Shown here one piece after another: positions 28,463 to 37,069 of a stretch of DNA of 64,000 bases. Made by a program: the position numbers and the translations under genes. A model generated the notes under the pieces. That model was not told where the DNA came from, did no database searches, and saw only the letters and a list, made by a program, of their open reading frames with translations. The DNA is from Gemmatimonadaceae bacterium (lineage in GTDB: Bacteria; Gemmatimonadota; Gemmatimonadetes; Gemmatimonadales; Gemmatimonadaceae), in assembly GCA_036003045.1 (NCBI GenBank), contig DASYSS010000059.1, positions 1-64,000 of the forward strand. Reading direction: 5' to 3'. Each line of letters starts with the position of its first letter. The first letter of the stretch is position 1.

Positions 28463-29806
28463 TTGCCACTTCGCAATCCGACCGCTGGCGTCGCAGCCGC
28501 AGCCATCCTCGCTTGCCCCTTGCTCGGCGCGTGCGCCGACACCTTCCGCGGACTGGGCCCCACGCCGCCCGTCGCCGAGGCGCGCGCCAATGAGCTCTTC
28601 GAGTCCATCGCGGCGAGATTCGATCGCGTCGAGCTCGAACCCAAGTTCGAGCAGGCTCGTCTCCGGCTCGCGCAGGCAGCACTAGTCCCGTCGCGCGTGT
28701 TCAGCGACAGCTCCGTGTGGTCGATCATGCCGAATTCGACCACCCGGACGCTGTTCGCGCGGGGCGAGACCGACGACAAGACGGCCCGCTATCGAATCGA
28801 GACTCGACCGTCCCCGATGCCGATCGTGCGGGGGGCCGACACGCGGCATACGATTCAGCTTCGGTCGTTGGAGCCTGACGTCTATCGCTGGGATACGGAC
28901 GTCGAAATGGGCGTCGGTTCGATTTCGGCGGCCGAAGTAAGCAACCTGTTCGTCGCCCTCTTTCGCGTCGCGGAAGGCCGGACCGAGGCGCAGCTTCGCG
29001 AGGACTACCGCGCCGCCTTTCCGCGCACGTCGGCGGCGTTCGGTCGCGGATTCGCGATCGACTCGTTGCATCTCGCGGCCGCGGCCGGCGGCGGGACGAG
29101 CGTATCGATCACCGCGGGGTTCCACCCGGAGGCGATGCAAGGTGCGTATCCGGCGCTGGCGAAGTACCTCGAGAAGTATCTCGGTCCGGCGAAGTACCAC
29201 TTCGTGCTGGCGGACAAGAACGGCACGACGCTGCTCGACGCGACGGGACGCGATCGTTTCGTCACGTTCCGCTATCGCATCGCCGAAGGACGACTGGCGC
29301 CCCTCACCGGCCCCCTCAAGCCCTGGTCCGACACACTGCGCCTGACGTCCGACATCAAGATGAAGGTGAAGCTGTTCCACGTGGGATTCCGGCAGCTCGT
29401 GACCGACTTCGTGATCTCGAACGTCGGCCACGAGCGGGCAATCTCGATCATCGCGCAGCGCGAGCCCGAATGGGAACTTCCGCTCGTCACCGAGCGGCTG
29501 ATCCGGACGCCGTTGCATCGCCCGTTCCTGGGCCAGGGCGCCCTGTTCCAGCTTTCGGTCCGCGACACCGCCGGGGCTCAAACAGTGTTCGCGCGGCGCG
29601 CGCGGTTCGACGTCCAGGAGAGTACGATCGCGCGATTCCTCGGCTCGCTCGCAGGGCGCATGATGAGCGATCTGGATGCGACGGTCGAGGCCGAGGAGGA
29701 CAAGTTCCTCCACGACGGCTTCGTCGCGATGCAGGCCGACTTGAAAACTGTTGCCCGCGCGTGGCATCCGCGCGAGGAGGGAGGGTCGGACATCGCCAAG
29801 CCGTAA
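28463..29806 (+). CDS. lipoprotein of unknown function
   Basis: A 447-residue exported protein. The signal peptide (GVAAAAILACPLLGAC) ends in a lipobox with Cys at about residue 24, so the unusual TTG start at 28463 is plausible; no ATG or GTG in frame would keep the signal sequence. The mature part has mixed strands and helices, with a helix EARANELFESIAARFDRVE near the start and a C-terminal helix pair. I do not recognise the family. A C-terminal segment (LDATVEAEEDKFLHDGFV) looks amphipathic. It stands alone between the tRNA-Gln promoter and a repeat element. Confidence 0.65.
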   Translation: MPLRNPTAGVAAAAILACPLLGACADTFRGLGPTPPVAEARANELFESIAARFDRVELEPKFEQARLRLAQAALVPSRVFSDSSVWSIMPNSTTRTLFARGETDDKTARYRIETRPSPMPIVRGADTRHTIQLRSLEPDVYRWDTDVEMGVGSISAAEVSNLFVALFRVAEGRTEAQLREDYRAAFPRTSAAFGRGFAIDSLHLAAAAGGGTSVSITAGFHPEAMQGAYPALAKYLEKYLGPAKYHFVLADKNGTTLLDATGRDRFVTFRYRIAEGRLAPLTGPLKPWSDTLRLTSDIKMKVKLFHVGFRQLVTDFVISNVGHERAISIIAQREPEWELPLVTERLIRTPLHRPFLGQGALFQLSVRDTAGAQTVFARRARFDVQESTIARFLGSLAGRMMSDLDATVEAEEDKFLHDGFVAMQADLKTVARAWHPREEGGSDIAKP

Positions 29807-29881
29807 CGGCGCGAGACCACACACGGCGGTGGGATCGCGGCCAATCTGACGACTGTTTTGGAACGGCGAGTACGGCTTTGG

Positions 29882-30014
29882 GGACATCGGACGTCTGACA
29901 TTTGAGGTCCGACGTCAGACCCGGCGTGAACAGCAGGAGCTCCGACCTGTCGCGGAGCCTCTACGTGCAACGCAGGGTCTGACGTCAGATGTCCGAAATC
30001 GGACGTCCGACTTC
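29882..30014. repeat. inverted-repeat element rich in GACGTC
   Basis: The left arm (29882-29922) and right arm (29975-30014) are built from overlapping copies of TCCGACGTC / TCTGACGTC. CCGACGTCAGACCC on the left is answered by GGGTCTGACGTCAGA on the right. Related sequence occurs at 12177-12212. It lies in the gap between a lipoprotein gene and tRNA-Ala and appears noncoding. Confidence 0.5.
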
Positions 30015-30060
30015 TAGCGCGGGCCATACGTCGCGGTGCGCCTCGAAACCGAACTGGCCG

Positions 30061-30089
30061 AAAAAAAAGGCGCCACCGAAGGTGGCGCC
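30061..30089 (-). terminator. intrinsic terminator downstream of tRNA-Ala
   Basis: On the minus strand GGCGCCACC pairs with GGTGGCGCC across a short TTC loop, followed by eight T. It lies about 170 nt beyond the tRNA 3' end; nothing is recognised in between. Confidence 0.8.
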
Positions 30090-30259
30090 GCGCCTCTTAG
30101 GCAGTCTCTCCGGTGTTGCCTCGCGCGCCGTCATTGGAACTCTGCGTCCTACCGAGCGGCGGCGGGCATATTTCCGGAGGCCGATTCTAGCTAGAACCGT
30201 GCCTTATAGTCTTTCCCTACGTACAACCGCGGCGGAAGTGTCAACGCGCCGCGTCTTCA

Positions 30260-30332
30260 TGGAGCTGACCGGGATCGAACCGGTGACCTCTGCAGTGCGA
30301 TTGCAGCGCTCTCCCAGCTGAGCTACAGCCCC
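30260..30332 (-). tRNA. tRNA-Ala (anticodon CGC)
   Basis: A 73-nt cloverleaf on the minus strand. The acceptor stem GGGGCTG pairs with CAGCTCC (with G-U) and has discriminator A. The anticodon stem CTGCA/TGCAG carries the loop ATCGCAC, so CGC reads GCG codons. The T arm has GGTTCGATCC. CCA is not encoded. Its own promoter lies at 30395-30423. Confidence 0.95.
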
Positions 30333-30356
30333 TTCCGACTTCAGCCCCATGGAAAA

Positions 30357-30377
30357 GGCCCCGCAGGTCGCGGGGCC
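30357..30377 (-). terminator. terminator-like hairpin in the tRNA-Ala leader
   Basis: GGCCCCGC and GCGGGGCC form a perfect 8-bp stem with a 5-nt loop, followed on the minus strand by only four T. It sits between the tRNA promoter and the tRNA. It may be a weak terminator or a processing signal. Confidence 0.4.
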
Positions 30378-30394
30378 GCCTCCCACACGACGTA

Positions 30395-30423
30395 AAACTA
30401 GAAGGCGACTGCGCTTGCGTCAA
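30395..30423 (-). promoter_or_regulatory. sigma70-type promoter of tRNA-Ala
   Basis: Minus strand: TTGACG (30423-30418), a 17-nt spacer, TAGTTT (30400-30395). It overlaps the likely control region of the plus-strand dehydratase gene that begins at 30462. Confidence 0.55.
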
Positions 30424-30461
30424 GTTGACTTGCGAGCGCGCCGGAGGTAACAAACGGTAGA

Positions 30462-31424
30462 ATGTTTCGAGACCTGAACGCCGCCGACGTCATCGCGGCC
30501 GCGGATCGCATCCGACCCCTCATCCGTCGCACCCCGCTCGTGCGGAGCGACGCGCTGAGCGGCATGGCCGGGGGCGACGTCTATCTCAAGCTCGAAAACC
30601 GACAGATCACCGGTTCGTTCAAGCTTCGTGGCGCGCTCAATGTGCTCGCGACACTGCCGCTCGACGCACGGGCGCGAGGCGTTGTCGCGTCGTCGGCCGG
30701 CAACCACGGGCTTGGCGTCGCGCACGCGGCCAAGCACTTCGGCACACACGCGACGATCTTCGTTCCGACCACCGCGCCGCAGGTCAAACGCGACGGCATT
30801 TCGGCACTCGGCGCGGCGATGGACACGTCGCAGCCGCACTACGACGCGGCGATGGATGCAGCGAAGAGCTTCGCCGCGCATCACGGAGCGACGTTCATCA
30901 ACCCGTGCCTCGGGGACATGCTGCTCGCCGGTCAAGGAACCGTGGCGCTCGAGATTCTCGGCGACCTCCCTGGACTGCAAACGTTGATCGTGAACGTGGG
31001 CGGGGGCGGTCTGCTCGGTGGATGCGGGACGCTCGTGAGAGCGGTCGCGCCGCATGTCAGGATTGCGGCCGCGCAGAGCGTGAACACGGCCGCGATGTCA
31101 CGGTCATTGGCCGCCGGGCGCGTCGTCGAGATCGAGAATCTGCCGACGCTCGCCGACGGCCTGGCGGGTCAGATCGACGAGGACGCGCTCGACATCGGCC
31201 GCCACGCCATCGACGACATGGTGACGCTCGAGGAGGAGGAGATCGGGAAGACGATCGCGTGGCTCTGGTCGACGCACGGCGAGCGCGTCGAAGGCGCCGG
31301 CGCCTGTGCCGCGGGAGCCGTCTTGCTCCGCAAGCTTCAATCGATCAAGACGCCCGCCGCGATCGTGGTCAGCGGCGGGAACATTGACGACGCGAAGCTC
31401 GAAGCTGCGCGACGGCACGCCTAG
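30462..31424 (+). CDS. PLP-dependent threonine/serine dehydratase-like enzyme
   Basis: A 320-residue fold-type II PLP enzyme. K54 in GSFKLRGA is the lysine that binds PLP; the phosphate-binding glycine loop is VGGGGLLGG (about 176-184), and SSAGNHGLG (about 81-89) is the substrate loop. It has no C-terminal ACT domain and is much shorter than biosynthetic IlvA (about 500), matching catabolic threonine dehydratases and serine racemase-like enzymes. These make 2-oxobutyrate or pyruvate and ammonia from Thr or Ser. GGAGG lies 10 nt before the ATG. No amino acid biosynthesis genes are adjacent. Confidence 0.88.
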   Translation: MFRDLNAADVIAAADRIRPLIRRTPLVRSDALSGMAGGDVYLKLENRQITGSFKLRGALNVLATLPLDARARGVVASSAGNHGLGVAHAAKHFGTHATIFVPTTAPQVKRDGISALGAAMDTSQPHYDAAMDAAKSFAAHHGATFINPCLGDMLLAGQGTVALEILGDLPGLQTLIVNVGGGGLLGGCGTLVRAVAPHVRIAAAQSVNTAAMSRSLAAGRVVEIENLPTLADGLAGQIDEDALDIGRHAIDDMVTLEEEEIGKTIAWLWSTHGERVEGAGACAAGAVLLRKLQSIKTPAAIVVSGGNIDDAKLEAARRHA

Positions 31425-31456
31425 GCGCGCCGTCTCAGCCTCGGCTTCGGAGTCCT

Positions 31457-31963
31457 CTATCGGAAATCGCGAGTGATCAAGCTCGACGCGCGGCGTTCGT
31501 TGCCGAGCGAGGAGCTGCCACGCGAGCCGTGAGCGTCGGCGGTGTTGTTTTCCGCGTGTCCGCCGATCGCGACCTCGCGGTCGCTCTCCAACCCACCTGG
31601 ATGGTTCTGGTACCGCGATTCGATCGACGTGCCGTGCGTGTGCGATGTAGCGCCCGCGGTGTTCCGGTTGCGGGACTGTCCGCGCGCTTCGCCGCCCCGA
31701 CGGCCGATGGCCGCCATGTGTTCGCGGTTGCGGCTGACGGCGACGCCACCCTTCCGACCCGCCTCGCGCGCCTCGCCCGAATCGAATTCGTGCGCCGTAC
31801 CCTTGGCATGAGCGGCCTTTCCGCCCTTGCTCGCGATCTCTCGTTGCTTGCTCCGGTCCATCGACGCGAAACCGCGATTGCTACGCGCTCGCGCGCTTCC
31901 AGATCCACTCGCGCCGGTTCCTCCGGCGGCCGTGGTGCGATCCTCGTTGCCCTTGTTCGGCAT
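31457..31963 (-). CDS. KGG-repeat stress-induced protein
   Basis: A 168-residue, highly charged, probably disordered protein with KGG-type (stress-induced acidophilic) repeats: SMDRSKQREIASKGGKAAH, AREAGRKGGVAVSRN and AAIGRRGGEARGQ. The C-terminal third is rich in Gly, His, Asn and Ser. Proteins of this kind (GsiB, YciG-like) accumulate under desiccation, osmotic or general stress. The start at 31963 is set by AGGAGG 8 nt upstream; an upstream ATG at 32008 has no such site. It is convergent with the dehydratase gene. Confidence 0.82.
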   Translation of the reverse strand: MPNKGNEDRTTAAGGTGASGSGSARARSNRGFASMDRSKQREIASKGGKAAHAKGTAHEFDSGEAREAGRKGGVAVSRNREHMAAIGRRGGEARGQSRNRNTAGATSHTHGTSIESRYQNHPGGLESDREVAIGGHAENNTADAHGSRGSSSLGNERRASSLITRDFR

Positions 31964-32134
31964 TCCAACTCCTCCTGAATGAGTGGCTTTGGTCACAACG
32001 CCCTTCACTTTCCGGCCACCGTCGACCGATTCAGTGCAAATGGCTTGCCGTTAGCGGCCCCGACCTGAGGGAATTCGCGTAGGAGGCCTACGCCCAGCAA
32101 GAACGGTTCCACCTCACGGCTATATTCACCGACC

Positions 32135-33055
32135 ATGTCGCTGACCGTACACCTTCTCGGAACATCTGCGTCGCGTCCGACCATTGAGCGCAACGTCGCT
32201 TCGGTCGCGGTTCACCGCGAAGGTGAAACGCTGATGTTCGACTGCGGAGAAGGCACGCAGCGCCAGATGATGCGTTACGGGATTTCGTTCTCTCTCCAAG
32301 ACATCTTCTTCACTCACATGCACGCCGATCACTTGCTCGGTGTGATCGGTTTGATCCGAACCATGGCCCTTCAGGGCCGAACCGATGTCCTCCGCCTCTG
32401 GGGACCCAAAGGGACCGCCAAAGTCCTGAAACGCGTGGAGGGCCTCGGCTTCGAGCGCGCCACTTTTCCTGTCGAGATCCTCGAGGTTCACGATGGTCAA
32501 TCGATCGACCGCACGGGCTACGCCGTCCGCGCGTTCGCCGTCGACCATCGTGGCGCCATGTCCATCGGCTTCGCGATCGTCGAAGAAGAACGCAAAGGTC
32601 GATTCAATCCGGACAAAGCACGCGAGTTAAAAATCCCCGAAGGACCACAGTGGGGAAGATTGCATCGAGGCTTATCCGTAACATTGGACGATGGTCGTAC
32701 GATCGAATCGTCGGAGCTCGTGGGCGCAAAAAGATCCGGACGCACAGTGGTCATTACCGGAGACACGCGTCCCTGTTCCGCGACCATCGACGCCGCGCGC
32801 GGCGCGGATCTCCTGATTCACGAAGCGACGTTCGGTGACGAAGAGGCCGAGCGGGCGATCGAGACCGGACACTCGACCGCGCGAGAAGCCGGTCGGGTCG
32901 CGTGCGAAGCCGGCGTACGACGACTCGTCCTCACCCACTTTTCAGCGCGATACTCGCGCGACGCGTCGGACCTGGAGGAGCAGGCGAGATCCGTGTTTCC
33001 CAGTACGACGATCGGGAAGGACGGGATGGAGATCGAGGTTCCCTTTCAGGACTGA
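32135..33055 (+). CDS. rnz: ribonuclease Z
   Basis: A 306-residue metallo-beta-lactamase fold nuclease that cuts tRNA precursors at the 3' end. The signature HMHADH (61-66) supplies H61, H63, D65 and H66 for the two zinc ions. Further ligands are in FAVDHR (histidine), TGDTRPC (aspartate) and LTHFSARY (histidine), all present. The length matches bacterial RNase Z. Both tRNA genes in this window lack an encoded CCA, which fits a need for RNase Z and CCA addition. It is a stand-alone gene. Confidence 0.93.
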   Translation: MSLTVHLLGTSASRPTIERNVASVAVHREGETLMFDCGEGTQRQMMRYGISFSLQDIFFTHMHADHLLGVIGLIRTMALQGRTDVLRLWGPKGTAKVLKRVEGLGFERATFPVEILEVHDGQSIDRTGYAVRAFAVDHRGAMSIGFAIVEEERKGRFNPDKARELKIPEGPQWGRLHRGLSVTLDDGRTIESSELVGAKRSGRTVVITGDTRPCSATIDAARGADLLIHEATFGDEEAERAIETGHSTAREAGRVACEAGVRRLVLTHFSARYSRDASDLEEQARSVFPSTTIGKDGMEIEVPFQD

Positions 33056-33288
33056 GCTGCGAGCTCACAGCGATGGCTCAGGCCACGCTTGGCCTGACGC
33101 GCGTCTCGGAAGCGGAGGCGAGCCAAGCCTCGAGTAACAGCTGTCAGCGAGAGCTTTGAGCTAGCGACGGACAGCGCGCGTCGTTTCCGGCTCAAGGCTC
33201 CTGCTGCCAGCTGACGCTCGCAGCTTGGCTCGCGCCGAGCCTCGAGATAACAGCGTAGTGGCAGGTGCCGACCGACGGTTCTGCGCCG
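33056..33288. other. intergenic region with degenerate short repeats
   Basis: No gene is seen. It is built of imperfect repeats such as AGCCTCGAG(T/A)TAACAGC (near 33126 and 33238) and TGTCAGCG (33143), some in inverted order. The TGTCAGCG and GACAGCG words recur at 41238-41298 upstream of mgtE. Confidence 0.35.
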
Positions 33289-33585
33289 TTACCCGAGGAG
33301 TGTGCTCTGACCTCGAATCGCATTCGGCCGGGAGATCTTCATCGACCGCCGGTACAGCCGGCCGAGATCTTCGTCCGTCAACGACTCGAGCACCTTCTTT
33401 TTCGGCAGCCGCGACGTCACGCTCCGCGCTTCGGGACCCGCGCTGATGTACCACGCGTAGCGGTCCGTCCGCGCGCTCGTTCCGCCGGGATGATAGAACA
33501 GCACCATCGCGTTGCTGGAGCCCGGGAGATCCACGTCGACGACCCAGAGAATGCCGTCGGGAGAACGCCACGTTCTTGGACGCAT
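33289..33585 (-). CDS. small protein of unknown function
   Basis: A 98-residue protein starting MRPRTWRSPDGILWVVDVDL. The N-terminal half is strand-rich with NAMVLFYHPGG and YAWYISAGPEARS, and the C-terminus is basic with ESLTDEDLGRLYRRS. I do not recognise a family, though it looks like a compact single domain. There is no clear Shine-Dalgarno, so the start is uncertain. It lies 52 bp downstream of a DUF2203 gene on the same strand and may share its transcript. Confidence 0.5.
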   Translation of the reverse strand: MRPRTWRSPDGILWVVDVDLPGSSNAMVLFYHPGGTSARTDRYAWYISAGPEARSVTSRLPKKKVLESLTDEDLGRLYRRSMKISRPNAIRGQSTLLG

Positions 33586-33637
33586 TTCGATATTCGTGTT
33601 TTTTGATTCGGCCCGGCGGTCAGCGCGGGCCCGCGGT

Positions 33638-34039
33638 TCAAACGGCGACGGCGGGTGCGAGCGGTTGACGTCCGGCGTACCCGGCGTCGAGCTCGTGCCA
33701 GAATTGAACCTGGGGCTCGCCGAGGTGCCAGCACAAGAGCACCACGCGGCCGTCGTATTCGCTCGGATAGTCCACGAGGCCGAGACGCGGATCCTTGAGC
33801 TGGATGCCGAGCTCCTCGAGCTCACGCTGATATCCATCGAGCTCGCGCGCGTACGCCTGCGCCTGACGCTCCAGCTGCTCGGCGCGATTGCGCGAATCCT
33901 CGGCGCGGTTCGTCGACGCGACGAGATCCAGCTCGAGGATCGTCTCGCGCCATTTGCGGTGCTGCCGCACGACGTCTTCGACGATCTTGCGAACCAGCGG
34001 GAGGGTTCTATTGGCCTGGTCGACCGTGAACAATTGCAT
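33638..34039 (-). CDS. DUF2203-family protein
   Basis: A 133-residue helical protein with the DUF2203 pattern: FTVDQANRTLPLVRKIVEDV at the N-terminus, a central coiled-coil (about 45-80, AEQLERQAQAYARELDGYQ), the conserved GIQLKDPRLGLVDYPSEYDG and a C-terminal VVLLCWHLGEPQVQFWHELD. The family has no assigned biochemical function. It lies 16 bp downstream of a thioesterase gene on the same strand, so the two are probably co-transcribed. Confidence 0.85.
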   Translation of the reverse strand: MQLFTVDQANRTLPLVRKIVEDVVRQHRKWRETILELDLVASTNRAEDSRNRAEQLERQAQAYARELDGYQRELEELGIQLKDPRLGLVDYPSEYDGRVVLLCWHLGEPQVQFWHELDAGYAGRQPLAPAVAV

Positions 34040-34055
34040 GTCTCTCGTTCGCGCT

Positions 34056-34568
34056 CTAGCCGTTGCGTACTACGTGTTCGTTGGTGCGTGCTTCTTCTTC
34101 CCGTTCCTCTAACCGCCGCCGCCTGCGTTCCTTGGCGGCCGCCCAGCGGCGTTTCTCGTCCGGCGTTTCCGGGACGAGCCCCGGCACTTCGATGGGACGA
34201 CCGTTCCGGTCCACGGCAACGAACGTGAGGTAGCACGAGTTAGTGTGCCGCCGCCGGCCGGTCAGCAGGTCCTCGGCCTCAACCCGGACGCCGACTTCCA
34301 TCGAGGTGCGTCCGACCCAGTTGACGCTGGCTTTCATGACCAGAAGGTCGCCGAGGTGAATTGGCTCGCGGAAGTCGACGCGGTCGATCGAGGCCGTGAC
34401 CACCGCCGCTCGGCTGTGCCTGAACGCCGCGATCGCCGCCGTCTTGTCCATCATCGAAAGAATCACGCCGCCGAACACGTGGCCCATGTTGTTGGCGTGC
34501 TGGGGCAGCATGAGCTCGGAAGACTCGTGGCGGCTTTCTCTGACTGCCTTGGGGGGGGGCTGTATCAT
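34056..34568 (-). CDS. acyl-CoA thioesterase, hotdog fold (YciA-like)
   Basis: A 170-residue single hotdog-domain protein with the YciA/BACH-type signature: LPQHANNMGHVFGGVILSMMD (the helix and catalytic Asn/Asp region) and VDFREPIHLGDLL. It ends in a strongly basic/acidic tail (KERRRRRLEEREEEART). Its codons 4-6 are a nine-C homopolymer (PPP). The out-of-frame continuation of the upstream lipoprotein gene overlaps its first about 290 nt. Such enzymes hydrolyse acyl-CoA to free acid and CoA. The start ATG 34568 lacks a good Shine-Dalgarno and may be coupled to the gene before it. Confidence 0.85.
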   Translation of the reverse strand: MIQPPPKAVRESRHESSELMLPQHANNMGHVFGGVILSMMDKTAAIAAFRHSRAAVVTASIDRVDFREPIHLGDLLVMKASVNWVGRTSMEVGVRVEAEDLLTGRRRHTNSCYLTFVAVDRNGRPIEVPGLVPETPDEKRRWAAAKERRRRRLEEREEEARTNEHVVRNG

Positions 34569-35751
34569 GGCGAGCGAACTGGAGGCTCCAGTGGCCGAGT
34601 GTGGCGACGTGCGGCGGCTCGCCGTACATCGACGCGGCGTTAAAGGCACGCACGAGCGCCTGACGGTCGCCCGGGCTGATCGGAGGACGATCGAGCCAGT
34701 CCACGCGATGCACCGGCGCTCCGACCGACGCCAACGGCCACTCCCGCCGGGCGCTGTCGGAGATCGACAAATGTGCGACGTCGCCGGTCGTATCATACCG
34801 CGCGATAACACGATAGCGAGGAGCGTCCCAGTGCTCGCTTCCCGTAGAATCCGTGTGCGCCCGGGCCGACGCCGAGTCCGGGGACCAGGCGACTGAATCG
34901 ACGGGCAGCGGATCGAGCTCGAGGCCGTTTCCCTCCGGACCATCGCCGCGCCCCGGAACGTGAAAGGCAATGGCCGCGCGCCCGCCGAGCGTCGTGATCG
35001 AGAAACTGCGGTCGTCGAACTTCTGCTGGGCGAGGGCTGCCGCGGCGCGACGCTCGTCCGGACCCAGCGCGAATGCGACCCGCGTCACCGAGTCGCGCAT
35101 GATCTCGAACTGGCGGCGGCCGGCCGCGATCACGCGATCGCCGGTCGCGGTACCGAACAAATCACGCACACTGCTCGGTTTCCCTGAGCGAAGGTCGACC
35201 ACGCCCCGCCGCGTCGCGCGCCACGAGCTTCCGCCGCGCGTGCTGACGTCAAGACGATATTCATATGATAGAAATGGTCCGAAGACATCGAGGATGTCGA
35301 GTTCGGCCGATGCTTGCTGGCTCGGATCAGTCTCGCCGTCTTCGTCCGGCGCCAGCGGCTTTTCATCGGGATGCGCGCGGGCGTATGCGGCGGCCATGCG
35401 AGGCACGGCGGTATCCGCGAACACGAGCGCGCTGTCGCCGGTGAGCAAGTCGCGCCGAAAGAGAAACTGTCCGACGAGGAGCGCGTCGTCGTACGACCGG
35501 TCGTCATCGGCGCTGTAAACCTCGTACCATCGTCCGCCGTAGCGCGCGAGCACGAGCGGCTCGCCGCGGACCTCCGAACGCCCTTCCATCGTCGAGATCC
35601 AGTACGTCGAGTCGCTGCCGACGACGAGGAATTCGGCGCGCGGCGGTGGATCTCTTCGGGCAACCGGGCTTCCCGAACGTCCACACGCGACAATCGAAAG
35701 GAGCACCGCGGCCAAAGCGTGGCGGGCTGCTCGTCTGGAGGCTCTAAACAT
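34279..35751 (-). CDS. lipoprotein of unknown function with suspect 3' end
   Basis: The frame is 490 residues. A signal peptide (ARHALAAVLLSIVACGRSG) ends in lipobox SIVAC, supporting ATG 35751 over ATG 35796. Residues 20 to about 395 look like a genuine exported domain with many beta strands. At the nine-C run (34551-34559 on the + strand is G9) it passes into sequence that is the thioesterase gene read in another frame; the last about 95 residues are Arg/Pro/Gln-rich and look like shadow translation. The functional protein probably ends near the tract, or one C of the tract is wrong. A one-base insertion would give a stop about 95 nt later. I do not recognise the domain. Confidence 0.6.
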   Translation of the reverse strand: MFRASRRAARHALAAVLLSIVACGRSGSPVARRDPPPRAEFLVVGSDSTYWISTMEGRSEVRGEPLVLARYGGRWYEVYSADDDRSYDDALLVGQFLFRRDLLTGDSALVFADTAVPRMAAAYARAHPDEKPLAPDEDGETDPSQQASAELDILDVFGPFLSYEYRLDVSTRGGSSWRATRRGVVDLRSGKPSSVRDLFGTATGDRVIAAGRRQFEIMRDSVTRVAFALGPDERRAAAALAQQKFDDRSFSITTLGGRAAIAFHVPGRGDGPEGNGLELDPLPVDSVAWSPDSASARAHTDSTGSEHWDAPRYRVIARYDTTGDVAHLSISDSARREWPLASVGAPVHRVDWLDRPPISPGDRQALVRAFNAASMYGEPPHVATLGHWSLQFARHDTAPPQGSQRKPPRVFRAHAAPARQQHGPRVRRRDSFDDGQDGGDRGVQAQPSGGGHGLDRPRRLPRANSPRRPSGHESQRQLGRTHLDGSRRPG

Positions 35752-35820
35752 CCTGAGAAGGGAATATACTGGCAGTGCGGACCGTCCCCGCGACATGCGC
35801 TACTCTCGCCGGTCAGAGCA

Positions 35821-35900
35821 ATTGGAACGCGGATGAACGCGGATCTTAGCGACAATACCGCGGATCAAAGAACAAAACTTTGCACCGCCGATCGCGGCCA
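35821..35900. repeat. dispersed palindromic repeat, copy E (divergent)
   Basis: It contains AACGCGGATGAACGCGGAT, then ACAATACCGCGGATCAAAG, the same order of words as the copies at 46831, 50435, 56582 and 61551, but with more changes and a weaker right arm. It lies between divergent genes. Confidence 0.5.
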
Positions 35901-35977
35901 GCCGATCGTGACGTGATACCGATGCTCTGCGAGACGCGACTAGTTTCCGGTATCTCCAACGACAATCTGAGCCCCGA

Positions 35978-37066
35978 ATGATTTCCGCGCGTCTGGCCGC
36001 CGGCCTTCTCGCACTGACGTCTCTCAGCGGTTTCCCCGCACGCGCGCAACAGCCGGCGGAGCGGGGGCCGGCCGTCGTACGCGCGTTGTACGTGAACCGG
36101 TGGGCCGCGCAGAGCCGGAGGAAGATGGCCAAGCTGGTCGCCGTCGCCGACACGACGGAGATCAACGCGCTCGTCATCGACATGAAGGACGAGTTCGGGC
36201 TCAACTACGCGACGAAGAATCCGGAGTTCGCGAAGAACGCCGGCAATTCCGGAAAGGCCAACGTCGTCGCGCTCCTCGACACGCTCAAGGCGCACAAAAT
36301 CTTCCCGATCGCGCGCATTGTCGTGTTCAAGGATTCGGTGACGGCCCGCGTGCATCCCGAGTGGACGATCCGAAAGACCGACGGCTCGGTGTGGCGCGAC
36401 AAGAAGGGACTCGCCTGGGTGAACCCCTATCATCACGAGCTCTGGGACTACAACATCGGCGTCGCCGAAGAGTTGGTGAAGCTCGGTTTCGGCGAGATCC
36501 AGTTCGACTACATCCGGTTTCCCGAACCGTATCCGAGTCTTCCGAAGCAGGTCTTCCCCGACTCGAAGGACGTGACCAAGCCGAACGCGCTCGCCGAGTA
36601 TCTCAAGGAAGCGAAGACACGCCTCAACAAGCTTGGTGTGCGCTCGACCGCGGACATCTTCGGTCTCGTCACGACGGTGAACGGCGCGCTCGAGGTCGGA
36701 CAGGAGTGGGAGAAGCTCTCGCCAAACGCGGACGTGCTGCTGCCGATGGTCTATCCGTCGCACTATCCGCACGGTTCGTTCGACATCAAGTCGCCGAACG
36801 CCGAGCCATACAAGGTCATCACGATCGCCATCGGAAAGGCGCGCGAACGCGATCAGAAACTAGGTATCAAGGAACCCGAGCACGTCCGCCCGTGGCTGCA
36901 GGCGTTCACACTCGGCAAACCGGCATACGGCGCCGAACAGCTGCGCGACGAGAAGAAAGCGGTGTACGACTCGGGCTACGACGGCTGGGTGATGTGGAAC
37001 CCCGGGTCGGCGTACGACGTGTACCTACCGGCGCTCGAGAAAACGCTCACGACGCGCAAGAAGTAG
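35978..37066 (+). CDS. secreted putative glycoside hydrolase (DUF4015)
   Basis: A 362-residue exported protein (signal peptide ending ARAQQ at about residue 25) matching the DUF4015 TIM-barrel family of putative glycosidases. Conserved acidic positions are visible: D68 and D71 (VIDMKDEFG), D177, R180 and E183 (IQFDYIRFPE). Also typical are HPEWTIRKTDGSVWRDKKG, WVNPYHHELWDY and MVYPSHYPHG. The substrate is unknown; relatives are thought to act on alpha-linked polysaccharides of biofilms. No Shine-Dalgarno is obvious. It is convergent with the next gene, stops 3 bp apart. Confidence 0.85.
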   Translation: MISARLAAGLLALTSLSGFPARAQQPAERGPAVVRALYVNRWAAQSRRKMAKLVAVADTTEINALVIDMKDEFGLNYATKNPEFAKNAGNSGKANVVALLDTLKAHKIFPIARIVVFKDSVTARVHPEWTIRKTDGSVWRDKKGLAWVNPYHHELWDYNIGVAEELVKLGFGEIQFDYIRFPEPYPSLPKQVFPDSKDVTKPNALAEYLKEAKTRLNKLGVRSTADIFGLVTTVNGALEVGQEWEKLSPNADVLLPMVYPSHYPHGSFDIKSPNAEPYKVITIAIGKARERDQKLGIKEPEHVRPWLQAFTLGKPAYGAEQLRDEKKAVYDSGYDGWVMWNPGSAYDVYLPALEKTLTTRKK

Positions 37067-37069
37067 CGA

